This document shows, piece after piece, positions 1 to 8,759 of a stretch of 64,000 bases of DNA; the first letter of the stretch is position 1, and the number at the start of each line of letters is the position of its first letter. Source of the stretch: Methylomonas sp. ZR1 (GTDB lineage: Bacteria > Pseudomonadota > Gammaproteobacteria > Methylococcales > Methylomonadaceae). Under the pieces are notes generated by a model that saw only the letters and a program-made list of their open reading frames with translations, was not told where the DNA came from and did not search any database. The DNA lies in NCBI RefSeq assembly GCF_013141865.1, contig NZ_RCST01000001.1:2046001-2110000 (forward strand), read 5' to 3'. Made by a program: the position numbers and the translations under genes.

Positions 1-1812
1 TGTCGTCAAGTTCGCTAAAGCCGCAGCGGCTGTGGGAATGTAGGCCGAGCTGGCAACGGTACAGTTTTGGTTTCGCAGCAGCCCTTCTTTGCTACCATCT
101 GCGATAATTCCATCAGCTACGCCAAACCAACGAGAAAACGGTATCGCGTTATCCGCCAAAGCTTTAATGAAGTCACAGGCTTGCAAAGTCGAGACTCCCG
201 AATCCAGCACACCAGCTGGATTATCGAGCAAGTATTGGACATATTGCTTGGTAAATGACAAAGGATTACCAAAATCGTCCACGCCATCAACACCCACATC
301 AGAGTCCGGGTCCGCTACGCCAGTGTTGGCAAAACCTAAGTCCATCAATTTGTAATAGCTGGTAGCGCCATTTCGAGTAGTGTCCCGAGTCACAACATTC
401 GCGGCTGGTGTGATACCGCCGATTCTGCCGCCGTCACCGTCACCGATAGCATTCGGACCGTAAGGAATGGGTTGACTAAGCGGTCCGTAATTCATGCCCG
501 GCGTAGGCGTCACCAAACTGGCATTGGTAGCTACCGCGGCAATGCTTAAGGTCGGCCCCCCATGGCACAGTTGACAATGGTTGCCGGTAAAAGCCTCAAA
601 CCCGCGTGTCAGGGTATCAATTTTTTCCTGATCGTACCCTAAGTTAGTCCAAATAGGCTCCAAGCTATCGGGATCGCGTGCGGTCAAATCGATTGGGGCC
701 TGGTCCGAAATTAACGTGCCTTGGTATAACTGTAATGCGATACCGAAAAACATCGAAAAATTGGCTTCCATTTGGTCGTAAGGTACTTGTCCCTGACGCC
801 CCCCGAAAGGACCGATACCGCTGTAGGACCAGTATTTCTGATTAAAAGCTTGCTTGATTAGTGCTTTATAAGTGGTATTTAGGCCGGGCCGCAAATTTCC
901 AGCGCTGCTTAAACTATACGGACCAAGCACGCTATCTTCGTTGTGAACCTTTTGGTTCTGCAGCGGCTGCCTTAACAATAGTTTTCTTCCGATATCGGGC
1001 CAAACTCGCTGCCGGCATCCCATTTCCGAATCACTCAAAGGCGGAGCAACCGCAAGAGAGGCCAATGAAGAATTGACCAAATGTAAACGTGATTTTTGAA
1101 CATTCCGCGCATTGACTTTCTCCCAGACACCGGCCGTTGGGTCACGGTCGCCCCATGGACTACTGCCGTTAAACACGTTATTGGCTCTGCCGTCCCAAAA
1201 ATTGCGATGATTAAAAACCGCGTTGATCACGGTTGGCGCGTTACGCGGCTCAACCCGCCGCGTCCCAATACCATTCACGTGAAACACCGGATCAGCGCCT
1301 CTGCCGCATTGATCGTTATTGCCACTAAACTGTGGTGCACTAATGAAGGTTCCGCTAAAAGTACCTGCCGAAGACACTACATCGTCGGAATTAAAGGTGA
1401 CCTGACTCGCTGAATTTAGCGGATCGCTATATCGACGTAGCGGAAAGTCGGCAACGCTGAGTTCGTGATTGGGACCACCCAAGCCGGTTGGCAACGCTTC
1501 GAAGGTCTGCCCGCTGGGCTGAGTACTTTTTTGACCAGGATTGATTTGATTTTTGACGCGGCTATCCGCGCCGGCATGGAAATGACAAGAGCCGCAAGCC
1601 ATGCCATCGCTGCCGACATTGACATCCCAAAATAACGCTTTACCTAAAGCGATCGCTTTATTCTTGTCCACAACAATTGGATTTGGACCATCGGTAAGTC
1701 CCGGCACGGGCGGAACCGGCACACGTTGCAGCGGCATAGGCATAGGCCCATGGGCAACTGCTGCCTGCGACACGAGCAAACAACACATAATAACAATATC
1801 GGTTAATCTCAT
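1..1812 (-). CDS. Di-heme cytochrome c peroxidase/MauG-family protein, C-terminus off the left edge
   Basis: The frame is open from an ATG at 1812 to base 1 (604 codons, no stop), so the 3' end lies outside the window. A GAGG ribosome site sits 6 bases before the ATG. Residues 1-20 form a signal peptide (ending near AAVAHG), so the protein is periplasmic or outer-surface. Two CxxCH heme sites are visible: CGSCH at about residue 73 and CQLCH at about 413. Between them lies the stretch PRNAPTVINAVFNHRNFWDG, typical of the bacterial di-heme peroxidase/MauG superfamily. Members either reduce peroxide or oxidise residues of a partner protein; which applies here cannot be read. It is longer than classical CcpA (about 330 residues). 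It sits next to PEP-CTERM genes on the same strand. Family call is firm, substrate unknown. Confidence 0.9.
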   Translation of the reverse strand, partial: MRLTDIVIMCCLLVSQAAVAHGPMPMPLQRVPVPPVPGLTDGPNPIVVDKNKAIALGKALFWDVNVGSDGMACGSCHFHAGADSRVKNQINPGQKSTQPSGQTFEALPTGLGGPNHELSVADFPLRRYSDPLNSASQVTFNSDDVVSSAGTFSGTFISAPQFSGNNDQCGRGADPVFHVNGIGTRRVEPRNAPTVINAVFNHRNFWDGRANNVFNGSSPWGDRDPTAGVWEKVNARNVQKSRLHLVNSSLASLAVAPPLSDSEMGCRQRVWPDIGRKLLLRQPLQNQKVHNEDSVLGPYSLSSAGNLRPGLNTTYKALIKQAFNQKYWSYSGIGPFGGRQGQVPYDQMEANFSMFFGIALQLYQGTLISDQAPIDLTARDPDSLEPIWTNLGYDQEKIDTLTRGFEAFTGNHCQLCHGGPTLSIAAVATNASLVTPTPGMNYGPLSQPIPYGPNAIGDGDGGRIGGITPAANVVTRDTTRNGATSYYKLMDLGFANTGVADPDSDVGVDGVDDFGNPLSFTKQYVQYLLDNPAGVLDSGVSTLQACDFIKALADNAIPFSRWFGVADGIIADGSKEGLLRNQNCTVASSAYIPTAAAALANLTT

Positions 1813-1903
1813 TTTTTGCCTCTAAATTAATCCTATCCGTCGCTTGATCCAGTTTGCCGCAACATTGCCACCAACAGCCAACTCGCCAAGTCGCCAAGTC
1901 TCG

Positions 1904-1932
1904 TTGCAAGAGCGGCGAATTCACTCTTGCAA
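1904..1932. other. Perfect 9-bp hairpin between two minus-strand genes
   Basis: TTGCAAGAG at 1904-1912 is the exact reverse complement of CTCTTGCAA at 1924-1932, with an 11-base loop. It lies just past the stop of the PEP-CTERM gene that ends at 1942 and before the peroxidase start at 1812. No T-run follows, so it may be an mRNA stabiliser or weak terminator rather than a strong terminator. Confidence 0.4.
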
Positions 1933-1941
1933 CAGTAGCGT

Positions 1942-2859
1942 TTACCGTGAAAACTTACTCGAATTGCGCTTACCAAAGCCCAGCAAACCGACTAAAGCAC
2001 TACCAAATAGCCAAACAGCACCAGGCAACGGGACGGGAGCGGCAGTGCTAAGATTCAATCGATACCCAGCGTGCGGGTTAAAGTTACCTTCTCCCGAGTT
2101 ACCACCCAGATATATTGAATAAACCTGTCCGGCAACTGCGGTAAACACCAATGCGTTCGTAGCGTCTACGGTCGCGTCATGCGTCAAATAGGTTAGGCCG
2201 GTGGTGCCCATGGGGTTGTCCGCAGTAAAACTGGTCTCGTTCCAACCCGCATGGTGACTATAGTTGGGGGTTGTAGCCTTGGATGTATCCGTATCCATGC
2301 CGGTAAAAACCGTAACACCAAAATTGCTCCACGACTTATCGGGCTCGGAAACATTAAACAGTGGCGTTAACCTGATGGATACTTCGGTGGTAACGTCGGA
2401 TTTGAACAAGCCTATATCGGTATTGTGCGCCCAGCCGGTAGAGCCATCGAACCAAGCGCCTTTAGCTGTATCGATATTAGCCAAGTACGTTGTACCCGCC
2501 ACTGGACCCCATGCAGTCCCGTAGCGCGTCGCGGCATCGGCTTGCGAAATCTCCAAAGAATCTCCCGCAGCCGTAACATGCGCCGCCCAGTTCGCAATCG
2601 ACAAGCCTTCGTAGCCAAACGGCCTTACCGCACCAACTGTTCCCAACCAAGGCAAAGGGGTTCCGGTATTAGTACTATTGTTATTGCGAGTCCAGCCGTC
2701 GGTAGATAAGGCCGCCGCATCGGTAGGATTACCGTTGGTAATGGGCTTATTGGTGTTATACATCGTGGTGGAGGCTGAAGCATTTGATACGCCAGCGAGG
2801 GTTATTGCGCCGCCAGCGATAGCTAAAGAAATAGCTTTGGCAAGTGTGTTTCTTATCAT
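1942..2859 (-). CDS. PEP-CTERM (VPLP-type) secreted protein, function unknown
   Basis: 305 residues. The ATG at 2859 follows AGGA by 8 bases. A signal peptide spans about residues 1-28 (cut near SNASA). The C-terminus has the sorting signal: VPLPGAVW, a hydrophobic segment (SALVGLLGF) and a basic tail (GKRNSSK). Such proteins are known to be processed by an exosortase, often with surface or extracellular polysaccharide; no exosortase gene is in this window. The mature part is rich in Thr, Asn, Gly and Trp, with no catalytic motif I recognise. It is not an obvious paralogue of the H/Y-motif family found at 3484-11421. It is followed 129 bases downstream by the di-heme peroxidase gene, so co-expression is plausible. 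Confidence 0.85.
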   Translation of the reverse strand: MIRNTLAKAISLAIAGGAITLAGVSNASASTTMYNTNKPITNGNPTDAAALSTDGWTRNNNSTNTGTPLPWLGTVGAVRPFGYEGLSIANWAAHVTAAGDSLEISQADAATRYGTAWGPVAGTTYLANIDTAKGAWFDGSTGWAHNTDIGLFKSDVTTEVSIRLTPLFNVSEPDKSWSNFGVTVFTGMDTDTSKATTPNYSHHAGWNETSFTADNPMGTTGLTYLTHDATVDATNALVFTAVAGQVYSIYLGGNSGEGNFNPHAGYRLNLSTAAPVPLPGAVWLFGSALVGLLGFGKRNSSKFSR

Positions 2860-3483
2860 CAGATTTATCCTAAAAAATATGTCCTAAAAAGTTACTACTG
2901 AACTAGACTGCTAATGACAAAAAGGTCATTGTTGATCCCTTACGCTAAGCATCAACCGATGAATTAGCAAAAACGATGCCATAGCGAAAAGCCTTATAAA
3001 GCCTCGCCTTAACCAACAATAATCAGACCCCAGGAAGAAAAAACAGGTTAAATCACTTATTTAAATACGGGAATTGGCGCCAAAGAGGGCCGGTGCGAAT
3101 GCAAGACCAACACCGAAAGTATGGTCAGTCACTTGTGAACAAAATAATGCCGTTTTTGGTTAGATCGATAGCGGACCAAAAAACGTCCTTTGCGAATTAG
3201 ACTTCATATTTTTCACAGTCGACGCGACAATTATAAGACTTTGGTCTAATTTACTTTTTACCAACAGGCGCGTTGTTGGTCGTAAATGTTCCATAAATTA
3301 ATCTATGTTATATACAGCATAGATTTACTGGCATTTACCCTATTTTCGAGCTATTCAGGTAATGGCGAGCAAGCCATTTTCAGGGACTAATTTATAGCCA
3401 CCACTTCCATTCCGCTACAAACAAAGAAGGGCAAGACGAACTCGCCTTGCCCTTCAGTTCAAGCAGAATTTCAAATAACCAGC
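2860..3483. other. Intergenic gap of 624 bases with one terminator and one palindrome
   Basis: I see no plausible gene. The gap holds the upstream region of the PEP-CTERM gene starting at 2859, a terminator at 3426-3455, and an inverted repeat AATCTATG/CATAGATT at 3300-3307 and 3318-3325 that could be an operator. The DNA around 3170-3340 is AT-rich. Confidence 0.5.
3426..3455 (-). terminator. Rho-independent terminator of the PEP-CTERM gene 3484-4281
   Basis: GAAGGGCAAG (3426-3435) pairs perfectly with CTTGCCCTTC (3446-3455), with a 10-base loop. On the minus strand the stem is followed by TTTGTTTGT. It lies 28 bases past the stop codon at 3484. Confidence 0.75.
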
Positions 3484-4281
3484 TTAAATCATGGCTTTTC
3501 TGCGGCCTTGCGCAATCATGCCCAACAAAGCGGAACCGAACAACCATACCGCGCCAGGCACCGGCACACTTGAAACAGGCGCATCCAGAGTGATATCGTC
3601 AATACGAATATCCCAGTCCGGATAACTGCCCAAAGCATAGTTTACAGTTGGGCTATGATTAAAGCCCTGGAAAGTCAGCCAGAACGCACCTATATCACCC
3701 CAATCGGAATCGGCAGCCAACAGGTCACTTAAAGTGACGTTCTGATCGAAAGTACCATCGTTAGCTACGACATAGCTAGCGATAGGTGCAGTATTACCGC
3801 CTTCCGGGTCACTGCTTGAACCGGCACCGCCACTAGTTCCACCGGCAACAGTCAGCAAGCCGTTGTTGATAGCATTGCTGTAACCGTACAGCACGAAATT
3901 GCCACCCGCCTCGCCATTGGTTACGTTCAGGTAGATATTTTGCAAGCTGAAGTTGGAAAGATCGGCCATACGCACATATAGGCCGGTGGAATCCGGATGG
4001 TACTGCGCTTCGCGATCACCTGAAGTACCTTGACGATGATAATGAGCGCCGGAATCAGTAGGATCGCCCACAGTACCCACTACGATACCGTTTTGAGCGA
4101 AGCAATTGGAATCTGGACAGCCACCGATAAAAGCGCCAGTTGTTTCATTGGCGTTACCATAAGTAGCCGCTGTCATTCCTTGGAAATCGACAGTCGCCGC
4201 TTCAGCATTAGTCGCTAAAGCCGCCGTGCCAACCAAAAATAAACCACCCAAGGTCTTGAGTGTAAAAGCTTTGTTCATCAT
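3484..4281 (-). CDS. PEP-CTERM protein with the H-x-H/YHxD surface domain (paralogue A)
   Basis: 265 residues from ATG 4281; GGAG lies 9 bases upstream. The frame stays open further upstream to 4380, but the signal peptide (MNKAFTLKTLGG... ending TNAEAA) fits only this start or the next Met codon. The mature part carries motifs shared with three other proteins nearby: C-P-D-S-N-C, QNGIVVG, HYHRQG, QYHPDSTGLYVR, then GYSNAINN, FWLTFQG and RIDDITLD. The tail is VPVPGAVWLFG, a hydrophobic segment and GRRKAM, a PEP-CTERM sorting signal. The role is unknown. The paired His residues before the YHxD motif could bind metal, but that is inference. It has its own terminator and an upstream palindrome. 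Confidence 0.85.
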   Translation of the reverse strand: MMNKAFTLKTLGGLFLVGTAALATNAEAATVDFQGMTAATYGNANETTGAFIGGCPDSNCFAQNGIVVGTVGDPTDSGAHYHRQGTSGDREAQYHPDSTGLYVRMADLSNFSLQNIYLNVTNGEAGGNFVLYGYSNAINNGLLTVAGGTSGGAGSSSDPEGGNTAPIASYVVANDGTFDQNVTLSDLLAADSDWGDIGAFWLTFQGFNHSPTVNYALGSYPDWDIRIDDITLDAPVSSVPVPGAVWLFGSALLGMIAQGRRKAMI

Positions 4282-4338
4282 CGATAAAATCTCCATCAGA
4301 TAAAATCTTACGCAACAGACCGATGGCCTGTCATTCAG

Positions 4339-4381
4339 TTTGAATGTCCGGATTTCGGGGGATTGGACATTTACATTCAAA
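4339..4381. promoter_or_regulatory. Inverted repeat upstream of the 3484-4281 gene
   Basis: TTTGAATGT (4339-4347) and ACATTCAAA (4373-4381) are exact reverse complements separated by 25 bases. An inner pair, AATGTCC and GGACATT, gives extra symmetry. It lies 58-100 bases before the start codon at 4281, a usual place for an operator. No regulator is identified. Confidence 0.4.
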
Positions 4382-4701
4382 AGCGCTGGTCAAATCTATT
4401 TTCAACTCCACCAACGGCAATCCATGGGAGGCTAAAACCTGGCTTACCGAATTCTTGAGGTGTACGACGATTTGTTCAGCACTTGCATCAGGGAATTCCG
4501 CCTAGAAAGCGGGCTTAGCCAGCAGATTTCCCGACAAAGCTAAAGCAGTTATCATGCCATCCTTAGGAAATCATATGTTCTGCGGGCTCCACGGCTTTCG
4601 CTCTGGCGAAAAAATCGAATAATTGAGCCATATCACTTATTTTCTGAAAAACCGAGGCAAAGCACTTACATATTTGCTGAGTGGCTAAATACCAGGCCTT
4701 T
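4382..4701. other. Intergenic gap of 320 bases, nothing recognised
   Basis: This lies between the upstream region of the 3484-4281 gene and the 3' end of the DUF3570 gene. I see no convincing gene, RNA or strong terminator. Short open frames here run antisense into the DUF3570 coding region. Confidence 0.4.
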
Positions 4702-7700
4702 CTAAAACGCATAATTCCAAGTAGCCGACAACACACCTTCGCGCTCCAGCTGGAAACCGTTAAATTTGTCGGCGACAGGCTGCTGCCATTCCACACTAAA
4801 GTTGTGACCTGCCATCGCACCATCCGGCACGTTCAGATTTAGACCGAAGCCAACATCCCAGAATTTACCGCCGTAGTTGGCTGGACTGTCAACCGTCGCA
4901 CCCGAAGAGCTTATTCGATTAAACGCACCGCGTATTTTGCCCTGGTCGGTATAAATACCGCGCAACGTGGCCGAGAGCCAAGTGGACACGCTATAGCCAC
5001 CCCAAGCCGTGGCCTGAAACATGTCACCCAAGGCGTAACCCGATGGATTTCGGTCCTGTAAACGCTTGGTACCGCTAAGTTGAGCACCCCAACTCCAATC
5101 GCCAATTTGACCGGTATAAGTTAAACTCGGCTTGAAGTCCCAGGTACCGCTACCAAGTTGCATGCCGTAATCTTGTAACTCGCTGTCCGGCTCGTCTCTA
5201 CCATCCAGCGTCACGTCCACATCGCCGCTAGGCGCACTAACGCCCACACCGGCATGCACATGATGACCGGGCGCATCGAACACCTTGACCATCGCCACCA
5301 TCAGCGTGTCACCTAAACCGTGACTTTCGTGCCCGGACCCGTGTGCAGTCTCTGCAACCGCCCCCGGCAATTGTTCCAGGCTCATGTTCATATCCATCAA
5401 CTGCGGCATCAGCATCAGATTTAGCCAATCAGTAGGTGCGTACATCAAATCAAGCATATGCATGTGCATACCCATTTCGGTCGGCCTCGAGATACAGCTG
5501 GTTGTACCGCAAGCATAATTCAACACAGCGCTGTCACCGGCGGCATGCCGGCCTTGATACATACCACCGGACTGATTGGCGTACATGTATCGGTAACCTA
5601 CCATGATGTCGTCCGCACTATTCATCATATGCGCGAACATCACGCCAGCCGGTGCTGGTGCGCCGTGATTATGGTGATGATGATGGTGGTCGCCGGCGCC
5701 ACCGCCGAAAATTTGTCCCGGTGCCGATAGCGCGATATTGAGTCCGGCATGCGCCATCCAATAACTAAAATCGGCGTAATCACTTTCGCCACCCCCACCC
5801 AATTTCAGATTACCTTGATGGGTGTAATACTCCATACCCAATTCGAGTTTGATACCACGATTGAACTGCTTGGCTACGGTAACACCGCCGCTCAGAGCTC
5901 CATAGCCGGAAAGGCGGAAATCGCTGGAATACATCCCGTCGGCGCGTGGCGCCAAAAAATACGGCGCGAAAAAATCGGCCTGGGATTGCGAGTAATAGCG
6001 CAGACTAGGCGTAACGGTGAGACCGAAAGGCAGTTTTTGCAGCCACTTCATTTCCATAGTGTGGGAATCAATGCCCCAGTCATCCCGAAAATAACGATAA
6101 TCCATGTGCAAAGCGGCGTCGACCGCCGGGATATATTGATTCAGCCGGGTAGAGAAAGAAAATTGATTCCTCAGATTTGGACGAACTTCGCGGAATAAAT
6201 CGATACCGACAATTTCCAGATTTGTAATGCCACTCCAGTTTACGGTTTCCGGCGAATTAAACATCTCATAATATTCTTCGGCAGTAACTTCGCCACGTAC
6301 GTACACATATTTATAAGGGTTGCTAAGGTATCCGCTTTGCCGGGTGTAGTTGGCAGAAAGTTGCAATAATGCATTCTTATTAAGCACTTGGGACAGACCA
6401 AGATTGAACCCATTGGACTCACTAGACTCATCAAGCTCAGGATAAATCGCCGGATTGTGGCCCGGATCTTGTGAATGATGATCGCTGTGCCCACCACTGC
6501 TTCGCGTAACATCATTGTGGGTGTAACTATAACCAGCCGAAACAGTGGTAAGTTTGTTATTGAATTCCTGCGAGAAATTAACCGAACCGAAGTTTGAGTT
6601 GAAATCGGGTTCGTTCGATTGACCGCCGGAAACCCCCAAAGTAGCGTCATCGAAATAATATTTGGCGCCGAATACGGGTTGCGTGCGGGTTTCTTGCGGC
6701 TGAGTCTGGAACGTTTGCTTGACCCGAGTGTTGGGTGGGACAACTTGGTTCAGAAAATTGCGGTAAATACTGATCAAGGCGCTCTTTTCGAATGCCGCCT
6801 TTTGTGCGGCCGCATTATCAATTATAGCTTGACGCTGAGATGCTGACGCCGTTTCAAGACTGCTCTGATATGCACTATAGGCCTGCAGCCATGCAATTTG
6901 TTCCGGTGTTGCGTTGGCAAATTGCGCTGGCGCAAGATTGATGTCGTCAACCCTCAGCTCAAAATCAGCGCCTGAATTTGTCACATCTTGTATATAACCC
7001 TTGTAATGAATCCACAGCGCATTAATATTCGAGAACGAAGAATCAAGAGCCAAAATGCCGGTATGGTTGGTGGCAACTTGTTGATAAGCCACTCGATTCG
7101 CGTAATTTGCGCCATCACCCGTGCTCAAGTTTTGATTCACTGCCGAATTAAAACCGAGGATTTCCCAGACATCATTAACGCCTGAGCCATTTGCTTGCAG
7201 ACTGTTAAAAAACATATTTGCAGCGCGAAAAGCCTTACCATCCAATTCGCGGATATAAATGCCCGATGAGTCGGCATGGTATTGGATTTCACGATCTGCA
7301 ATTGTGCCTTGTCGATGGAGATGCCCGTCGGGGTTTAGAGGATCGGAAATTGTGCCGACTACAATGCCATTTTGTTGATAACACCCCGCTCCACCCGGGC
7401 AGAACCCGCCAGTATTGGTATCAGCCTTACCGTAAACAGCCGCGTTTACTCCCTGAAAATCGATAGTAACTGCGCTGGAAATAGTTTGTCCCCAACCCGC
7501 CGGAAAACCGGGTGCTGGATTAGCAGTTTGATACTGGGTAAGCAGTTGATCGGTATTCGCCGTTATAGCAGCGGTACCCTGCTGGATTAAATTCAATTCG
7601 AGCTGTTGGCTTTGGGATCCTATGGCTGTATAGGCTTCGAATGGTTCTTTAAATGACATTACACCTTGATATCCGGCCAACTTGGTCGGATCTACTCCGC

Positions 7701-8040
7701 CAGAGGCAGCCGAAATCACATCGGCACGATTCTGGTTTTGATCTATTTTCGCTTGGTTCGCCATCACCTCGGGCATACTGAACGACGGTGTCGCGCCACT
7801 GTATGTATCCCGATCCACGCTGAAGGTAAACTCCAGGCGATCCGACATTGGAATCACAAAATCGCCGTGATATACCTCTACGCGCATTCGGTTATCGCTT
7901 TCCTGATAATAGCCGTACTGCGCGTTGGCCTCTGCCTGGGTCGTCGGCGTTGCCGCATGACTATCCAGCCCGGGCAATCCTAACGCTGCAGATGTCAGCG
8001 CAGCTAAAACCTTGTTTTTTTCGAGCTTAGTTGCAGCCAC
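4702..8040 (-). CDS. DUF3570 outer-membrane protein with inserted surface domain and C-terminal transporter-like barrel
   Basis: 1112 residues from a GTG at 8040, chosen because GGAGG lies 5 bases upstream and the next residues (KLEKNKVLAALTSAALGL) look like a signal peptide. An upstream reading to 8193 would lie wholly inside the preceding gene. Residues about 30-190 match the N-terminal part of DUF3570 proteins (YGYYQESDNRM, DRLEF). Residues about 191-369 are a domain homologous to three PEP-CTERM proteins nearby (QNGIVVG, HLHRQG, QYHADSSGIYIR). DUF3570 barrel sequence then resumes (FGAKYYFDDATLG) to about 780. After a natural run of six His (785-790) comes a second barrel-like part rich in Met and His (MHMHMLDLMYAP), ending in Phe as outer-membrane proteins do. 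Plain DUF3570 proteins are roughly 400 residues. Metal handling is inference. Confidence 0.85.
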   Translation of the reverse strand: MAATKLEKNKVLAALTSAALGLPGLDSHAATPTTQAEANAQYGYYQESDNRMRVEVYHGDFVIPMSDRLEFTFSVDRDTYSGATPSFSMPEVMANQAKIDQNQNRADVISAASGGVDPTKLAGYQGVMSFKEPFEAYTAIGSQSQQLELNLIQQGTAAITANTDQLLTQYQTANPAPGFPAGWGQTISSAVTIDFQGVNAAVYGKADTNTGGFCPGGAGCYQQNGIVVGTISDPLNPDGHLHRQGTIADREIQYHADSSGIYIRELDGKAFRAANMFFNSLQANGSGVNDVWEILGFNSAVNQNLSTGDGANYANRVAYQQVATNHTGILALDSSFSNINALWIHYKGYIQDVTNSGADFELRVDDINLAPAQFANATPEQIAWLQAYSAYQSSLETASASQRQAIIDNAAAQKAAFEKSALISIYRNFLNQVVPPNTRVKQTFQTQPQETRTQPVFGAKYYFDDATLGVSGGQSNEPDFNSNFGSVNFSQEFNNKLTTVSAGYSYTHNDVTRSSGGHSDHHSQDPGHNPAIYPELDESSESNGFNLGLSQVLNKNALLQLSANYTRQSGYLSNPYKYVYVRGEVTAEEYYEMFNSPETVNWSGITNLEIVGIDLFREVRPNLRNQFSFSTRLNQYIPAVDAALHMDYRYFRDDWGIDSHTMEMKWLQKLPFGLTVTPSLRYYSQSQADFFAPYFLAPRADGMYSSDFRLSGYGALSGGVTVAKQFNRGIKLELGMEYYTHQGNLKLGGGGESDYADFSYWMAHAGLNIALSAPGQIFGGGAGDHHHHHHNHGAPAPAGVMFAHMMNSADDIMVGYRYMYANQSGGMYQGRHAAGDSAVLNYACGTTSCISRPTEMGMHMHMLDLMYAPTDWLNLMLMPQLMDMNMSLEQLPGAVAETAHGSGHESHGLGDTLMVAMVKVFDAPGHHVHAGVGVSAPSGDVDVTLDGRDEPDSELQDYGMQLGSGTWDFKPSLTYTGQIGDWSWGAQLSGTKRLQDRNPSGYALGDMFQATAWGGYSVSTWLSATLRGIYTDQGKIRGAFNRISSSGATVDSPANYGGKFWDVGFGLNLNVPDGAMAGHNFSVEWQQPVADKFNGFQLEREGVLSATWNYAF

Positions 8041-8266
8041 AGCCGCCTCCCGAACCGCCGTGTCCACCCTGCGAGGCTTCCTTGCTGGTAAAAATATGAT
8101 CTCGAAAAGCTTCCCTGTTTGGATACGGTGTGATCGCCATTTCGTCTTTGGCAAGATTACCTCTTTCCCAAGGAGACACGGCGCTACAGCCAAAACATTG
8201 AGTCAATACAATCAGAGCTAGCCCTTTGCATATAAGCGAAACAATCCGATTGTTATCCAACAACAT
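8027..8266 (-). CDS. DUF4266 small lipoprotein
   Basis: 79 residues. The motif SPWERGNLAKDEMA and the tail SKEASQGGHGGSGGGCGCN are typical of DUF4266, a small family almost always found beside DUF3570. The N-terminus is hydrophobic and ends at CFGC, lipobox-like, so an exported lipoprotein is likely, though Cys at -3 of the lipobox is unusual. It starts 1 base after the TlpA stop and overlaps the DUF3570 gene by 14 bases. Its Gly-Gly codons GGAGGC supply the ribosome site for that gene. The Gly/Cys-rich tail could bind metal or take part in thiol chemistry with the TlpA protein; that is inference. Function is unknown. Confidence 0.88.
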   Translation of the reverse strand: MLLDNNRIVSLICKGLALIVLTQCFGCSAVSPWERGNLAKDEMAITPYPNREAFRDHIFTSKEASQGGHGGSGGGCGCN

Positions 8267-8267
8267 C

Positions 8268-8759
8268 TTATTCGCTCAATAACTGGGTAATCTGCTTGCG
8301 CAACCCTTCTCTGTCTTCGTCGCGAAAGCCCAAATGAATCATCCGAATTTTGCCTTGTTTATCGACGATAAATGATGAGGGCATGGCTGTTACTCCGAAA
8401 ATGCGCGGACAGTCGCCTTCTGGATCAAACGACATCGGATAGTCGACTGCGGCGGACTTCAAGTATTCTTGCGCAGCCTCGATGTCTTCATCGACATTAA
8501 TTCCTATCACTTCAAAGCCGTCCTTGAGTTGTTCATTACGTAATCCGTTCAAAAATGGCATCGCTTTTCGGCACGGGCCGCACCAGGTCGCCCAAAAATC
8601 TATCAATAACACTTTGCCCTTGTAAGCGGAAATATCTAGCCGATTAGTCCTATCTGCGCTAGTTGCGGGGCAACTCGGCACCGAACTTCCTATCTCTGCG
8701 GACAACACCATACTGCAATGGGCTATGAGGCAAAACGCTGCTACGACTTTTAATTTCAT
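8268..8759 (-). CDS. TlpA-family thioredoxin-like protein
   Basis: 163 residues with a signal peptide (cut near VLSA, residue 20), so periplasmic. The active site WCGPC lies in the usual context LLIDFWATWCGPCRKAMPF, and the cis-Pro region is AMPSSFIVD. The length is normal for TlpA/ResA proteins, which reduce disulfides in exported proteins or in apocytochromes. It is the first gene of a three-gene operon with the DUF4266 and DUF3570 genes. This arrangement recurs in other Proteobacteria, often with an ApbE flavin transferase, which is absent here. It may keep Cys residues of the DUF4266 tail reduced; this is inference. Confidence 0.92.
   Translation of the reverse strand: MKLKVVAAFCLIAHCSMVLSAEIGSSVPSCPATSADRTNRLDISAYKGKVLLIDFWATWCGPCRKAMPFLNGLRNEQLKDGFEVIGINVDEDIEAAQEYLKSAAVDYPMSFDPEGDCPRIFGVTAMPSSFIVDKQGKIRMIHLGFRDEDREGLRKQITQLLSE

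Noticed and set aside
1..1812. A pseudogene or frameshifted peroxidase
   Set aside because: Reading the minus strand from 1812 gives one unbroken frame to base 1; the appearance of breakage comes only from the missing stop at the edge.
67..1825. Several short plus- and minus-strand frames (for example 861-1076 and 1096-1413)
   Set aside because: They lie antisense or out of frame to the continuous di-heme peroxidase gene, have no ribosome sites and encode low-complexity, basic sequence.
5660..5695. A run of six His as a cloning-tag or vector artefact
   Set aside because: It lies in the middle of a long gene in a His/Met-rich stretch (GDHHHHHHNHG), with mixed CAC/CAT codons and natural sequence on both sides.
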